Source: Brienomyrus brachyistius (lineage: Eukaryota; Chordata; Actinopteri; Osteoglossiformes; Mormyridae). From it: a stretch of DNA of 64,000 nucleotides. The DNA is taken from positions 12,737,754 through 12,801,753 of the forward strand of contig NC_064555.1 in the NCBI RefSeq assembly GCF_023856365.1. The letters run 5' to 3'. The position numbers and the translations under genes are program-made. This document shows positions 11,370-31,327 of the stretch, one piece after another (position 1 is the stretch's first letter; each line of letters begins with the position of its first letter). The notes under the pieces were generated by a model. The model ran no database searches. It saw nothing but the letters and a program-made list of their open reading frames with translations, and was not told the origin of the DNA.

Positions 11370-14300
11370 CCTGCGATACCCTGGCTTCTCATACATGAAT
11401 GAAAATGTTTGCCTCTTTTAAGCAGTCATGTAGGGAAGTGTAAATGAATTTACAGTAAGAGTAAGGCACTAGTACAACTTTAATATAAAATAATGGAATG
11501 TAGGGCTGGGCGATATGCCCTAAAAATTATATCACGATATTTCCAGAGATTTTCAATATTTATCATGGAATTCTAAAATTCATATGTAGAAAAACAGGTA
11601 AAATATGACAGGTGGTTTTGAGTTTTTCTAATTATGATGACCAAATTGTTTTACTAATAGTTATGGAGCATGTGACAGGTATAATGATAAATGACAGCAA
11701 CAGCAGACTCATACCTTGATGGAATTTGTTTAAAAATATAATGACATATAATGACAATACGAATGTTCATGATAACGATACAATATTTTATCGATATATC
11801 GTTGCATAACTGTTTTTATTGCTAAATTAAATTATCTGTGCACTATTTATGGTTGCAGGAACTTGCATGTGTATTGTTGATGTGTTTTCTCTCTCTTTTT
11901 TTTCATTAGAGCCCCCCTCCATTTCCATCTCCCCCTCCCCCCTCCCTGTCATTATCCCTGGCCAGTCCGTCTCCGTGCAGTGTGACGCCTCTGGCTTCGC
12001 CCCGCTCTCTCTGCAACTGCGTTGGGAGTTTGTGGGAGTGGATGGTAAGGTGCAGGTTCTGGGCGAAGGCAGGATGTCGGGTCACCGTCAGGCCTCCGAT
12101 GGCACCTTCAGCCAGAACTCCTGGCTGGACCTGGACACGAGCCGGCTGAACCTGGGCCGCGGTGGGGAACTAGCCTGCGTAGCGGTGCACTCCGGCGGGA
12201 CCCGGCGGGTCAGCGCCACTGTCAACATCGTTGGTAAGCAGCAACATGCATTGCTCCTGAGCTGTACGAGAACCGGCGTATCCAGTCTGCCGACCAGGGT
12301 TTCCCAACCTGGTCCTGGTGATCTTCAGACAGTCCATGTTTTTCCTCCCTCCCTGCCAGACAGTCCATGTTTTTCCTCCCTCCCTGCCAGACAGTCCATG
12401 TTTTTCCTCCCTCCCTGCCAGACAGTCCATGTTTTTCCTCCCTCCCTGCCAGACAGTCCGTGTTTTTCCTTCCTACCTGCCAGACAGTATATGTTTTTCC
12501 TTCCTCCCTGCCAGACAGTATATGTTTTTCCTTCCTCCCTGCCAGACAGTCCATGTTTTTCCTCCCTCCCTGCCAGACAGTCCGTGTTTTTCCTCCCTCC
12601 CTGCCAGACAGTCCATGTTTTTCCTCCCTCCCTGCCAGACAGTATATGTTTTTCCTTCCTCCCTGCCAGACAGTCCATGTTTTTGCTCTGCACTGTCTGA
12701 CAAGGAACTGGGAGGAAGCAAAAACATGGACTGTCTGGGGGTCCCCGAGGACTCAGCTGGGAAACACTGCTTTAGTCTATGCATGCATGGGTTTAAGACA
12801 ATAATAAAGACCAAACTAGGCCTTACAGGATAATTCAGATGCAACAGCTGGTTGTAGTTGTGCACAGACTGAATTGTGCTGTTTAGTATTGGTTTGAATC
12901 TTAGGTATTTGACCAGTAGAATTAAGGTAGCATTGCCAAAACCAGAACTTAGATGGAAGCACTGCATTGATAAATTATAAATGAGTGTATAATTGCTGTA
13001 TTAATTTAGGGCACTGTGGAGATCTGATTTGTCAATTTGGACATGTTTTATATGACCATGTGTAATACCTCCCCTGCCCTCTATGTGTCAGGAGTGAGCG
13101 CCCCCTCCATAGAAGACTCAATGGCGATGGTGGCTGTGGCCCTGGGTCTCTATGGCCTTATCAAGGTCTTCTCCTGGACATTTGGCTCCTTTGGTAACTC
13201 CCTCCCCCATTCACAATAGTCCCAATTTTCAGGCCATTCCTTCAGTTATGGTGTTATCTTGGGGTGTTTATGGAGATGCATTTCCCAAGGCCATCCATAC
13301 TGAACCAGAACTTTCATTAATGGGTTGGAGATTGAGGTTTTTCTTAGCAAACACATTTTGCTTAACATGAATCTATCTACACAATTGCTCGCATACTGTC
13401 AGGTATTTTCTATTTGTTCACTGTGGTTGCTATGATATATAAGCCTTTTCCCACAGGATCTGGTAACGGCGATTCAGAAGACAAGGTAAGATACATGCAT
13501 GGGTATATACTGAGTTTATACTGTATCTGTATATACTGTATCTTCCTGTCTTCCTTTACATTTTAATTTTATTTAGCACGTTTTTCAAACTGTGTGCGAT
13601 TAGAATTATCTAGGTATGGTGTGTGTGTGTGTGTGGTCATGTGTATATTACATTCTGGGGACCAGATGTCCTCACAATGTGATAGAAATATGTTATTTTG
13701 ATATATGAAGGGGAAACGTGATTTTACTAGAATGACTGCAATCAAAATATCTAAAAATGCCAAAAGTATATTTTGTTTAGCTACTTGGGGTTAAGGTTAG
13801 GGATGGGTAAGGATTAAGGTTGTCACTGTTGGGATTAGGGTTTTACCCACAGAAATGAATGGAGGGTCCCCACAAAGACATGTGTGTGTATAAATAAAGT
13901 TAACTAAATAATATTTTGTATTAATAGTTAAATTATTAATCTACTTTAAGCAGTTTAGATGAAGAAAAAGCTTATGTGACTAGCATTCGACTTTTTATAC
14001 GTTTGACAATTTGCAAACTGCCCTGTAGTAAAAGACAAGATCGTGGACACATTTTTGAAAACATACTTGATCCTGAAGCAGCAGCTTAAGGGTGGTGTGA
14101 TACGTGTTACTGGTAAGAGCCAATTAGTAATATGTGTTAATAAATGGTGTGCCCTGGGATAATTACCTTACGGAAAGTGTGCCGTGGCAGAAAAAGGTTG
14201 GGAAACTGATTTCGCAGAGCCTTTTGCCCAGATTGACGTACCAGTGAGGCAAATAGTTCATTAGAAACATACAGCTGTCAAGGAGTTGACCAGGCAAGGT

Positions 14301-14465
14301 TCAGCCAGGCTGGGGTTCCAGTATATGCCTGAGTATAAATGTAAGCCGTACTGGAGCAGAAGGTGCAGAGCATCAACAAAGCATGAACCTAATATGCAAT
14401 CCTGCTATTCAATCAAACTGCTATTCAATGGTCCACGTTCTATCCATTTGTAGAAACAAAATTGA
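8969..14465 (+). CDS. tapbp: tapasin (TAP-binding protein), eight coding exons
   Basis: ER membrane chaperone that bridges class I molecules to the TAP transporter and edits peptides. Exons are 8969-9026 (signal peptide), 9738-9929, 10162-10410, 10653-11012, 11910-12233, 13092-13193, 13457-13485 and 14454-14465. Frames join through every junction to give 441 residues, close to human tapasin length. The N-terminal domain has CPVLECWFVQEK. A cysteine in KKPQCEINPF is probably the ERp57-bonding one (inference). Exon 4 encodes an Ig-like domain (VSLDCGFW ... SGTYICTIY) and exon 5 an Ig C1 domain (VQCDASGF ... LACVAVHSGG). The membrane exon contains a lysine (YGLIKVFSW), typical of tapasin. The last two exons give ...EDK plus KQN and a stop, so the protein ends KKQN, a KKXX ER-retrieval signal. 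An ISRE lies upstream. Confidence 0.94.
11260..11395. repeat. dispersed repeat fragment with a TG tract
   Basis: 'tttcctcacacagtccaaagacatg' type sequence (quoted part: cacacagtccaaagacatg) is followed by a TG run at about 11333-11363 and then 'gtcctgcgataccctggc'. The order matches the repeat at 27676-27960 and the flank of the TG tract at 22140. It lies in tapbp intron 4. Confidence 0.55.
11503..11803. repeat. dispersed repeat with 'gggctgggcgatatg' end
   Basis: The stretch begins gggctgggcgatatgccc, continues with 'atcacgatat' and ends with a 'tatcgatatatcgttgcat' segment. This is a common fish interspersed element that I recognise by pattern only. It lies in tapbp intron 4 and has no coding capacity. 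Confidence 0.5.
12295..12770. repeat. palindromic MITE-like element, copy 2, with internal 31-bp tandem expansion
   Basis: The left end 'gtttcccaacctggtcctgg' and the right end 'gtccccgaggactcagctgg...gaaacactgc' are the inverted ends of the same element as at 4943. Between them, 12325-12685 is a tandem array of about 12 copies of a 31-bp unit (cagacagtccatgttttt followed by a pyrimidine-rich half). Units differ as agtccatg, agtccgtg or agtatatg. Because 31 is 1 modulo 3, several frames stay open and give long spurious ORFs. It lies in tapbp intron 5. Confidence 0.85.
13611..13895. repeat. palindromic 'ggggacc' dispersed repeat
   Basis: The left part has a short GT run followed by 'ttctggggaccagatgtcc'. 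The right part has 'gagggtccccacaaagacat' and then gtgtgtgt, so the ends are roughly inverted. The middle carries 'ggttagggatgggtaagg'. This is a common non-coding fish repeat, located in tapbp intron 7. Confidence 0.5.
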
Positions 14466-14895
14466 ACCCGAGGAAACAAAGATGGATGGAGATTCTGAGG
14501 TATGTATTACAGCATAGTGCTAATGGCAGAAGAGATAAGAAAATGTCTTCATGCAGTTAATCATGTCAAGCAGTGGTGATGTGGAATATTAGTAATATGT
14601 GATTTTATTTACTTCTGTTTGCCCCTGTTTTAATCTGCTGTTAAATTCAGTAACACGCTAAGCAGCCAGTAAGAGCTGAATGCCAGTAAAGAAATTATTT
14701 CTTTGACTACGCATGATAACACAAGTCTGACATATAAAAGGTGTTGCGCTCATCAGCTGAAAGTGCTGTTGTACTCATCAGTATATTATTGTTTTGCAGA
14801 TGCGAATGCAGTTCTGCTGTAAATACATCAAAGCTTTTTGGTCAATGGGTATAAAATGTTCTACAATTCTCCGTCTAGAAGTTGTTTTATTTTTG

Positions 14896-14901
14896 AATAA
14901 A
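14896..14901 (+). terminator. candidate polyadenylation signal of tapbp
   Basis: AATAAA about 430 bases after the tapasin stop codon is a plausible 3' UTR end. Confidence 0.45.
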
Positions 14902-15954
14902 TTACAATGTCTGGTATCTAAAATACCGTATTTTAAAATGTAATTCTAATATAGTTAAAGTGGGAGGCTGTGAATGTACTGTGTGTACAGATAATTGTTC
15001 TGAGAGATTTTTATTTTTTTAAGAATGTGGTAAACTGATGTGTATAGGGTTTAATTCCCCAGAGGAGTAGATGGCCACACAAGGAAGGCAGCAGAGAGAA
15101 TTATTTGAGTCACCAAAACTGTGGCGACTTAATGGAGCCTTTCAGTGAGATGATCTGTGACAAAACCCAGCAGCAGCATGCAACAGCTTCTTCAGTTTGA
15201 ATTACATCTGTGTACGTTTTCTTGTCATTTCAGTTGTGTGCAATTTGTCTTTAAGTGTTTGAACTCCTAATTTAGTAAAATTCTTCCTTTGTTTGATACC
15301 CAGTAATTTTCATCTTTTCTACTTTTGGACATTTTCATTGTTGGGTAGATGGGAAATAGTAGTAATACGTTTTGCTGTGTGAAAACTGTTGGTTAAACTC
15401 TACATTTCTTTTAAGACGTAACTGTTAAACTGCAGTCGGTGAGAAAGTACAGATTTGAGTGAACTCTAGCAGAATGGAAACAAATAAAAATTCGAAATGT
15501 TAAAATTTAAAGTATCGGGTTTTTTTTGTTCGCGCTTATTTTAAATAATTTCCTTAACTTGATATATAGTGATATCTACGAAAGGATCTGTAATATGTCC
15601 CTGAAATTCTTGGTAAAGACATCCATCGTGGCAAACGGGCAGAACAGCGGCTCCAGGCTGCCGCGTGGTCCGGTGAATGCGGACCGGAGAGTCTACCCCC
15701 CCCTCCGGCTGTAGTTTTCACAGATTTTTAAGAACTGGTGATGGAAAAAATATTTTGTGTTTATTTATGTTAACAAAACTATGGTGGTTAAACCTGGACG
15801 AGATGCCAGTCCATGTCAGGGCGCGTACTGTACACTCAGCTCCACGTACATATTGCGGTACGGCAGGCCAAATGATCTTTTATTAGCGTAAGGCTTACTG
15901 GATATGTGTAATTTCAGATATCTACAATGTAATTATAGAGTTCCGTAATTAAAA

Positions 15955-16200
15955 TTTTACTAGTAAAAACTAAATTATATCTACAGTAGGAGTTCTTACT
16001 AGTAATTATAACTTTTCATTAATGAAAAATCTAGGATATGTGAGGCAAAAAAACAATGGATGTCAATTGGAATATATGACTAGTAAAAATTGTATTACAG
16101 AACTCTATAATGTGAATCCTTACTAGTAAAAATGATCATTCATACTAGTAAAAATTGCATTGTAGACATTTTGAATTCATATTTTTACTAGTAAGAATTA
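15955..16200. repeat. cluster of TTACTAGTAA palindromes
   Basis: The core ACTAGTAA occurs at about six places: 15957, 15999, 16079, 16122, 16144 and 16188. It is usually followed by AAAATTG or similar, and similar phrases such as 'acagaactctataatgtgaa' lie between. It looks like an irregular tandem or multiply nested short element. Confidence 0.6.
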
Positions 16201-16564
16201 AGTTATGATGAGTAAGTCTTATACCAATAAAAGACAATTTGGCTTGCCATAATTGCGGAGTTAGGATTTGATCGATTACAAGGCTATTTATTAGGCTTTA
16301 GCTAATTATTGACATCTTTTAAAACAGGTAACATACTTTCGTATTAAATGAAATATCTAATGTTTGGCTTTCAGACGAAACAAAAAGTTTAATACGTTTT
16401 ATCTGTCAAAATAAAATGTTTTACTGATCTAATATTTTATGGTATGTTTTTTTTAATGTGTATACTCGGTCCACTACAATATTTTCGTAATATTTACCAC
16501 TTTTAGTATTAAACACGAAACGTAATGCGATCGGTCATTTTAAAATGCCAAAGTGCTTTGTTGT

Positions 16565-16721
16565 CCAATGACGCGACCCTCTTCCTGTAAATGTACTCAG
16601 CCAGCCAATAGAAAGCAAAGGAATTAGCCAATGAAGAACTCGATTACTGAAAGGCAGCCAATGGAAGGTCAGAATGTTTCGTACTGGGAAAGTTCAGAGG
16701 CTGATTTCTCGACTGGAGCGG
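16565..16721 (+). promoter_or_regulatory. daxx: daxx promoter with four CCAAT boxes and non-coding exon 1
   Basis: CCAAT occurs in the same orientation at 16565, 16605, 16628 and 16658. About 50 bases after the last one comes a probable first exon ending 'gactggagcgg' at 16721, followed by the donor gtaagt. The next acceptor is at 19237. Repeated CCAAT boxes suggest NF-Y binding and a TATA-less promoter (inference). Confidence 0.55.
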
Positions 16722-17352
16722 GTAAGTTATCTTGAGAATTTGTGTACTGTTTTCATTAACAACTGTTCTACTCTGTCAGTTAAAATATTGCTGTCATAAG
16801 ACTGAACGCGTTGCTTCGCGCGGGGTAACAATTGGGAAGCTATGTACATTTACAGGTTTTGTTTACTAGCTAGCTATAGGTTGTTTCTAGCTGAAGAGCT
16901 AACAACTAGCTAACCAGGGCGTGTTTCACAAAGCAACATTTCTCAGTTGGCTGGGTTAACTTAAGATAAAAGTCATGATTATCCAACAGGAATTCCCCTT
17001 GCTTAAACTCTTATTATACAATTGTGACTTCTATCTTAAATTATCCCAGCTACTTGCTTTGTGGAACACCCGTAGCTAGTAACTGGCTGGTTTCGTTTTT
17101 AGATCGACCATCAGTAACTGGCTGTTTGGTTAACCATAGTTAAGTAAGAAACATGAAAATCGTCGTATCTTGTTGTCCAGATGCTGGTTGAAATGTTACA
17201 AAGTTGTTTTTCTTCAGTGATTTTACAATCAGTTTTCAGATGACTAAATACAATACTACTACATTCGTGTCTGTGACAAACATCCCACCTTAAGGATACT
17301 TATTTCAGGGTGGATGGGGGTACTGGCCAAATGCTTGGCTGGTATTATGGTA

Positions 17353-17384
17353 ATACTATATATATATATATATATATATATATC
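17353..17384. repeat. (AT)n microsatellite
   Basis: A short alternating AT run lies in daxx intron 1. Confidence 0.8.
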
Positions 17385-17568
17385 TATCTGATGGGGGGAA
17401 TTTACAGCCGGATGCAGTTGTAAAACTTATTGCTAGGTAATTTTACCACTACTGAAACGTGGAAAGAGATTTTTGGAACATTGTGTATCATTGGCAGGTA
17501 TCAGGGAGCTGCTGACAATTTGATGGAAGTTTCTGGTGGAATGTCTGCAAACAGAGTGCCTTCCTCAT

Positions 17569-18112
17569 AAGAACATAAGATTTTTACAAACGAGAAGAGG
17601 CCATTCGGCCCATCAAGCTCATTTGGGGAGAACTTAACTAATAGCTCAGAGTTCTTAAAATCTCATCTAGCTCTGATTTAAAGGAACCCAGGGTTTTAGC
17701 AGGAAGACCATTCCATACTCTAATTACACGCTGTGTAAAAAAAAGTGTTTTCTTAAAGTTTCTCCCACTAATTTCCACCTATGGCCACAAGTTCTAATAA
17801 TTAAACTAATATTGAAATAGCCATTTGGCTGAACAGCATTGAGACCTGTTAGAATCTTATATACCTGGATCATGTCCCCCCTTAGTCTCCTTTGAGTGAG
17901 GCCAAACCTGCACACAGTATTCTAGGTGGGGTCTTACCAAGGAATTATATAATCGTAGCATCGCCTCCCTTGACTTAAACTCCACACATCTAGAGATGTA
18001 ACCCAACATCCTATTGGCCTTTTTAATTGTTCCCTCATACTGGCGAGAGTGGGACATGGGGGCATCAACATACACACTGAGGTCTCACTGCTCCTCCATT
18101 GTTCCAAAGCAC
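17569..18112 (-). mobile_element. non-LTR retrotransposon 3' fragment (CR1/L2 type), broken
   Basis: The minus strand encodes pieces typical of the C-terminal end of CR1/L2-type reverse transcriptases: KKANRMLGYISRCVEF with LYNSLVRPHLEYCVQVW, then RRLRGDMIQVYKILTGLN and GHRWKLVGETLRKHFF. The pieces are in different frames and part of the region between them is missing, so it is inactive. The plus strand shows the familiar end 'aggccattcggcccatcaag'. It lies in daxx intron 1. Confidence 0.8.
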
Positions 18113-19237
18113 ACAAATGAACCTGTGTCCTCTCTGTTCATCCCAATGTTCAGTAACATCTCTGAACAGTTTTGCTTGTCAGTGTTTTCATTTGGAGAGT
18201 TGTGTGTTCATTGTTCATTGTGAGTTCAAGTTTGGATAACTTAAGTAAATTGTATTGTGTAGTAGTGCTTTCTAAATGTGCTTTATGGAGGGATTTGTAT
18301 GCAGAGTTTTTCCACAAAAGCTGCAACAAATTTGCAATATGCTAAAAGCAAACAGTAGTGTTTGGAATTTATGGAAAAAAGAGGTTCTTTTGGTAACTGA
18401 AGAAATGGTTTAAGGGAATTTACTGTCTACTGGCTTTACTGTGGTTTAGAAAAACTGTAACGAACATTTATGTTGATACCTGTGGACAGACATTCTGCTG
18501 GACAACTTGGTGTTCTGATTCCTGGGTTCTTAAGTGCGTGTAAAGGTGCACAAATTTCATGGTTCACTACATACTTCGGTTTTTAAAATCACGGTTCGGT
18601 ACGTTTTTGGTGAAGTGGGGATAAAAGAAACAAATCATAAATTGCTTCTTTTTTTTCTTTATTAAATAGTGGTTTCCTGAAAAAAGTTTGCTGTCAATAC
18701 TGCCACAGCATGCTAATTAAAAAGTTAAATTACTTAAAAGTAAATACAAATGATTATTCTCTCAAGTAAATAAAAATAAAATATCCATTAAGGTGCTCAT
18801 TAAAAAAAATTAACCCTGCTTTCAAATACTGGTTTATCTATGGCGCTGCCTCAATACGTAATTGCATCATTTAATATATTCATGCATGCATGTATTTTAC
18901 GTTGTTTATAATGAATGTGCTACCTGTGTAGTGATTTATCATGGAGTGCATGTCATATCCTGTCTGTAAATCGCATCATGATAGCATCCTGGGAAATGCT
19001 ATCATCTGAAGTAGGCTTATTTGCAATTTGATGTTGTGTCCATATCCATTGGAAATTGAGAAAATAGGGATGTATTTTTAGGCAGAACAATACAAAGTGG
19101 AAAACCTGAATCAGTGGTTCCCAGTATTATTATAGTTTATTGTTACTGCGTCAGAATAGTTCCTCAGGCACAATTTGATAGGCCATTAATGTAGTATTAT
19201 TGGAAATGGACAGTTTTTTTTTCTTTTCTTTTCTTAG

Positions 19238-26886
<7,649 letters not shown>

Positions 26887-27504
26887 CCTTTCCCTCGCTA
26901 GGAACCCCTAGAGGCAAATGGGCCTCAGCCCTATCCCCCCCCTCCCTGTGCAGTCACTCCTCGGTCGGAACGAGCTAGTAGCGCCAAAGTCGTGGCATGG
27001 GTGTCCGCGTGTGAGTGAATGCCAAGACTTCAGCCTCTGACATTGACATCCAGCTGGCTGTACATCCTGGGAAAGGCGGGACTCGGAGCAGCTTTTCACA
27101 TTTCAGGTTATTTTAAAAATTTAGATTTTTAATTTTTTTTTTTTTTTTTTTATGGGGACAGGAAAAGGGTCTTTGTGGGGACTTTTTACAGCTGGTTTCT
27201 CCTCCACTTATTTGACTGTTGGGTTCCTTTGTTGCAAATGAGATCACTTGCAACTTAGATTCTTCCCCAGTTCAAGCAGGGTTTGCGTAATTAGAGGGAA
27301 GAGGAGGCTTTTAACCGAGACAAGACCTGCTGATCACTTAGCACAGCCTGATTGGAGATGGAATCCCAGCATTGATCTTTAGGGTCTTGCAACTCATGAG
27401 CTTTTCTCCATATGCTATGTAGCCACCTGTGGCTCATTCTTTTTCACCATCTTTGTTTCATCATTACAGGAGTTTGTCAGCTTATTAAAGAAGCCAACAA
27501 TGCT

Positions 27505-27510
27505 AATAAA
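27505..27510 (+). terminator. candidate polyadenylation signal of daxx
   Basis: AATAAA lies about 620 bases after the daxx stop codon. A second candidate, 'aaaataaaggg', lies about 75 bases further on. Confidence 0.5.
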
Positions 27511-27675
27511 ATCTGATGCTGGAGTTATAGGACTTTTTCTTCATTTTGAATTCCACAAACAGAAGTGTTTTTTCCTAAAATAAAGGGACTTTTTCTTATC
27601 TGAAACCAATGTTAATTAAATTAACTTGTAAACTACTGAAAATCAGTGCTGAATCATATCTAATGGACTAGTCTA

Positions 27676-27960
27676 GTGTGGGGGTGGTGCAGTGGTTAGC
27701 ACTGTTGCCTCACACCACTGGGACTTGGGTTTTGAGTGTCCGGCAGGGTTCCATGTGGAGTTCGTATGTTCTCCCCGTGTTGTCATGGGATTTCCTCTGG
27801 GTACTCTGGCTCCCTTCCCCCCTCCAGGTGAGCGTGTGTGTGCGCGTGCCCGTCCTGCAATGGATTGGTGCTCCAACCAGGGTTGTTCCCCACCTTGTGC
27901 CCGTAGTCTCTGGGGCTCCAGAACCCCCATGACCCTGAATGGGACAAGCAGTATCAGAAA
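27676..27960 (+). repeat. SINE-like dispersed repeat
   Basis: It begins 'ggggtggtgcagtggttagc', contains 'gtatgttctccccgtgttgt' and 'ctgcaatggattggtgctcc', and ends 'agcagtatcagaaaatggat'. This is a very common fish interspersed repeat. The head has a degenerate box A (gtggttagcac). Confidence 0.7.
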
Positions 27961-27971
27961 ATGGATAATCT

Positions 27972-28153
27972 AGTGTTTCCCAATTCAGTCCTTGGAGACC
28001 CACTGTCAGGCCATGTTTTTGCTCCCTCCGAGCTCCCGGTAGGAGGGTAGGAGCTGGGAGAGAGCAGGAATGTGGACTGTCTGGTGGGGGTCATGATGGG
28101 AGCAAAAACATGGACTGACTGTGGGTCCCCGAGGACTGGACTGGGAAACACTG
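27972..28153. repeat. palindromic MITE-like element, copy 4
   Basis: The left end 'agtgtttcccaattcagtcc' and the right end 'gaggactggactgggaaacact' are inverted repeats (right end quoted in part: ggactggactgggaaacact). CTAG occurs directly outside both ends, at 27969 and 28156, and may be the target duplication. The internal motifs 'ccatgtttttgctccctcc' and 'aaaaacatggactgactgt' are also inverted. Confidence 0.75.
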
Positions 28154-31100
28154 GACTAGAATACAAATTAATTGAGAGAAAATGTGGCTGTTGCAGACCT
28201 CAAGCTTCAGCAGTATATGTATTAAAACAATATAACTCAGGAGATGTGGGCTGTCTTTAGAGCAGAAGGTGGGGGAACCCATGTTTTGTAATAATGTATT
28301 GTATGTTTTGTAGTCATTTGTGGAAACGAGGGAAAATGAATAAACATGTTTGTTAATATGCTTGTTTACTGACTGATTCTGATAGCCTTTCCATATAGGA
28401 GATACGGGGTTCAAGATTTCAGTTCCACCAATAAAGGTAAGATGAACAGTCAGAAATTTAGTACAAAATGAAACTAGTACACCTATATAGATGGGCAAAG
28501 AATGCAGAAAATATTAATGGAAAATTCATAAGCAAGTTTAGTAGGAATGACCCAGATTATCAGGATATCTTTCAGTTTTACAGCATGTGAAATATCACAA
28601 GGACACCAACCATGACACTATATATGGCTGGGATTCTAAACTATGACAATTACGTGAACGCAGACAGGTAAGTCAGGTTAATGTTGCAGTGAATCTATAT
28701 GGAACTACGAAGTATCACTCCATCTTTCAAACACTTTCCTACACCTTTCTAATGCAGGGTCAAAGATGATTTGTAGTCAATTCCAGGGCAAACAACACAC
28801 AAAATGGACCAGTTAGTTTTTGGATGGTGAGAGGATCTCCAAGCTGGAAGTATGAGGCAACAGTGTTACTCACTGTACCACCGATAACATAAAAACTCTG
28901 ACTGTAACATACATATAAATTATATAGACAGAAATGGTATGTACAATCATATGCTTAACAGGATAAACAAAGTTAATATTATTTGATTGGAATTCAGTCG
29001 GTAGTCAAGGCTTGTTTCCTGTCTGCATGAAGTGATGCTAACAAGTAATCTCCCATCAGTTTTCTCTGCACAGCATTTCATGTGAAATAACCACCTAAAT
29101 TATTTTATAGATCCAGGCGATGAGAATATTTTCATACGGCAGTTGAAGCAGGGTGTTGTTCTGTATGGTTACAGGGTGTTAGCTGAATCTGAAAACTTAA
29201 AAACATTACGAAAAAATTTTAGGAGCAGTTGATTATGAAAATTTTTGAATTTATGCAAATTGGAGTTGTTATATAAATAAAAATGCTTGCACATAATTAA
29301 AGAAAACTTTACAGTGCAAGCAAAGGCTCGTCATGTGTGACGGTTTGCAGTAACACTGGATTAGTAAGACTGGTGTCTCCATGCTTTTCGCCTTGCTGGT
29401 CCTCTGGATTCATTATGACCCTGCACTCAGTTAAGGAATACTGACAGCATAGTACATTTTTTAATGGCACGTTGAAGTATTATTAAAAACCTAATTAGAG
29501 GATAATTGGTACTCTGAAATTGAAATAGTAACCATAGCAGTTTTCCCACAATTCCCTTATAGATACCACTGCCATATTATAGTCATATTTCACTTTTTTC
29601 GACGGGGGAGTATCGCCACCTGCAGGTGGAGCCATCTCACCATCTTCCCTCTTCTGACTGTTCTCTGGAAGAAACCCACTAAAAAGTTGCTATGCATTTA
29701 ACTGACCTTTAAAAGGGTTAAGATTTCAGTATGATTCGTCAGCTTAATGCTCTATTGAATTATGTATAGATGTGGGTGTGCACTTTCATAAGTGCCCCAC
29801 ATCTCAATTTAAACTGCAAGTTATTTGCATAAATTATATATTCAAAAGAGATACACATTTTAGTTTCAACCCTGCAGTCTGGTCAAAGTAATGAAACTGC
29901 TGTGTCATCGCACATGCATTGCCTTTTGACAAACAACAAAATACATCAGAACCAAATGGAAATTACAGTTTGATATCAAAAGTGAGGGATTTTGGAAACG
30001 TGAAATGCCAAAAGTTGCATTAATGTTAACACATCCCTGACACATTTGTGCAGATTGACTGGATATATTACATTGTTGAGTAGATGTGTCATTAAGGTGT
30101 CACTGCTGAGAAATGAACAGGGTGCAGTGAGTCTGCTGTGTCGTCTACAGGGCAATAATGTGACCTCACACCAGTGTTATCACCTTCATGTCTGGTGAAA
30201 ATTCAAAGCTCTGGCTAGGTAACAGAAAACGTGTGACTTCAACATGAATTATTTCAAATTAAAGCCACTCTGTCCTAAGGCAACATATTTATAACAATAA
30301 TGAATACCATTAACCTGACACAATGTGAAACCTTAATTACCACGGCAAAGGGATCAACCTCCATGAAGTCATCTGTCACCCTGAATCTACATAAGCCTTT
30401 ACAGCTGCCACTTCAACTTGATGCCAACTGAAGTGAGTGGCACTGTCTCCATAGTGACTAAAAATTACCATAGCAACTAGTTCTGTAACCATGGAGATGC
30501 TTATGTGTAGGTGTCTGGGCTCACATCTGTAAAAAGTGAATATGATTGATGTCACTGAGCTGCTGGTGCGTCAGCCGTAAAGTGATAATTATGCAGGATT
30601 TTCAAAACGTAAAGCCTTGATGTGCAAGCCAATAATGTATCTGGGCAAGCTCTTAATTGCCCAGACTAATTAGCTACTAATTGATTATTATGTAGAGACT
30701 GTAAAACTCTAAAACTCTTTCTGATTCCGTGGGACACGCTGTGGGGTTACTGAATAATGCAAACAGCCGGTTATGGTGTTTCTTTTCATTTTCATCTAGA
30801 GAACAAAAACCACTCATCTCCATTACAGTCTGAGCCACAGTGACTTATGAGCTTTTCGGGGAATCCAACACAAATCACGAATTCTATACCGCGTGCATCC
30901 CTGGGTTCGTGCGCATTGCCTAATTTAGAGTGCATAATGATGGAACATAACCCCTCATTAGAGTAGAGATCCTCATTGTATCAAAAGCACAAACTTTTTA
31001 AGATGCAAGCCAACAAACGAATCCAACTGCAAGAAAATCATGAATTAATGGATACAGAAATATTCTCCTAGTTTCCTTACCACAGGCTCTTCAGCAATAT

Positions 31101-31327
31101 CTCTGGAAAAAAAGCTTCTATCAAAACACACTCAGCAATGACCAGAAAGATGACAATACCTTAAACAGAAGGAAGTGGAATCAACAGACAGTTGTGACAG
31201 AGATTATTTATTTCCCATCTCACGCTTCTATGGAGGTTAGCAACGACAACACGGATGCCTATATTTCCAGTTAGTCTGAGAACTTTAACTGATGCCCATA
31301 GTGTGGCACTAATAGGCTTGTGTAATG

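Larger units (their letters stand above)
14466..16564. other. tapbp 3' UTR and tapbp-daxx intergenic region
   Basis: The tapbp 3' UTR starts here. The rest is AT-rich and contains the TTACTAGTAA cluster described separately. No coding exon is recognised; short open frames near 15526-15886 show no domain. Confidence 0.5.

Noticed and set aside
12325..12685. Direct repeats reminiscent of a CRISPR array
   Set aside because: Units are contiguous with no spacers, and the host is a vertebrate genome.
11849..12967. Long open frames of up to 283 codons on both strands
   Set aside because: They arise from the end of a real tapasin exon running into the 31-bp tandem array. Because 31 is 1 modulo 3, all frames cycle through the same peptides. 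The array is intronic and flanked by element ends.
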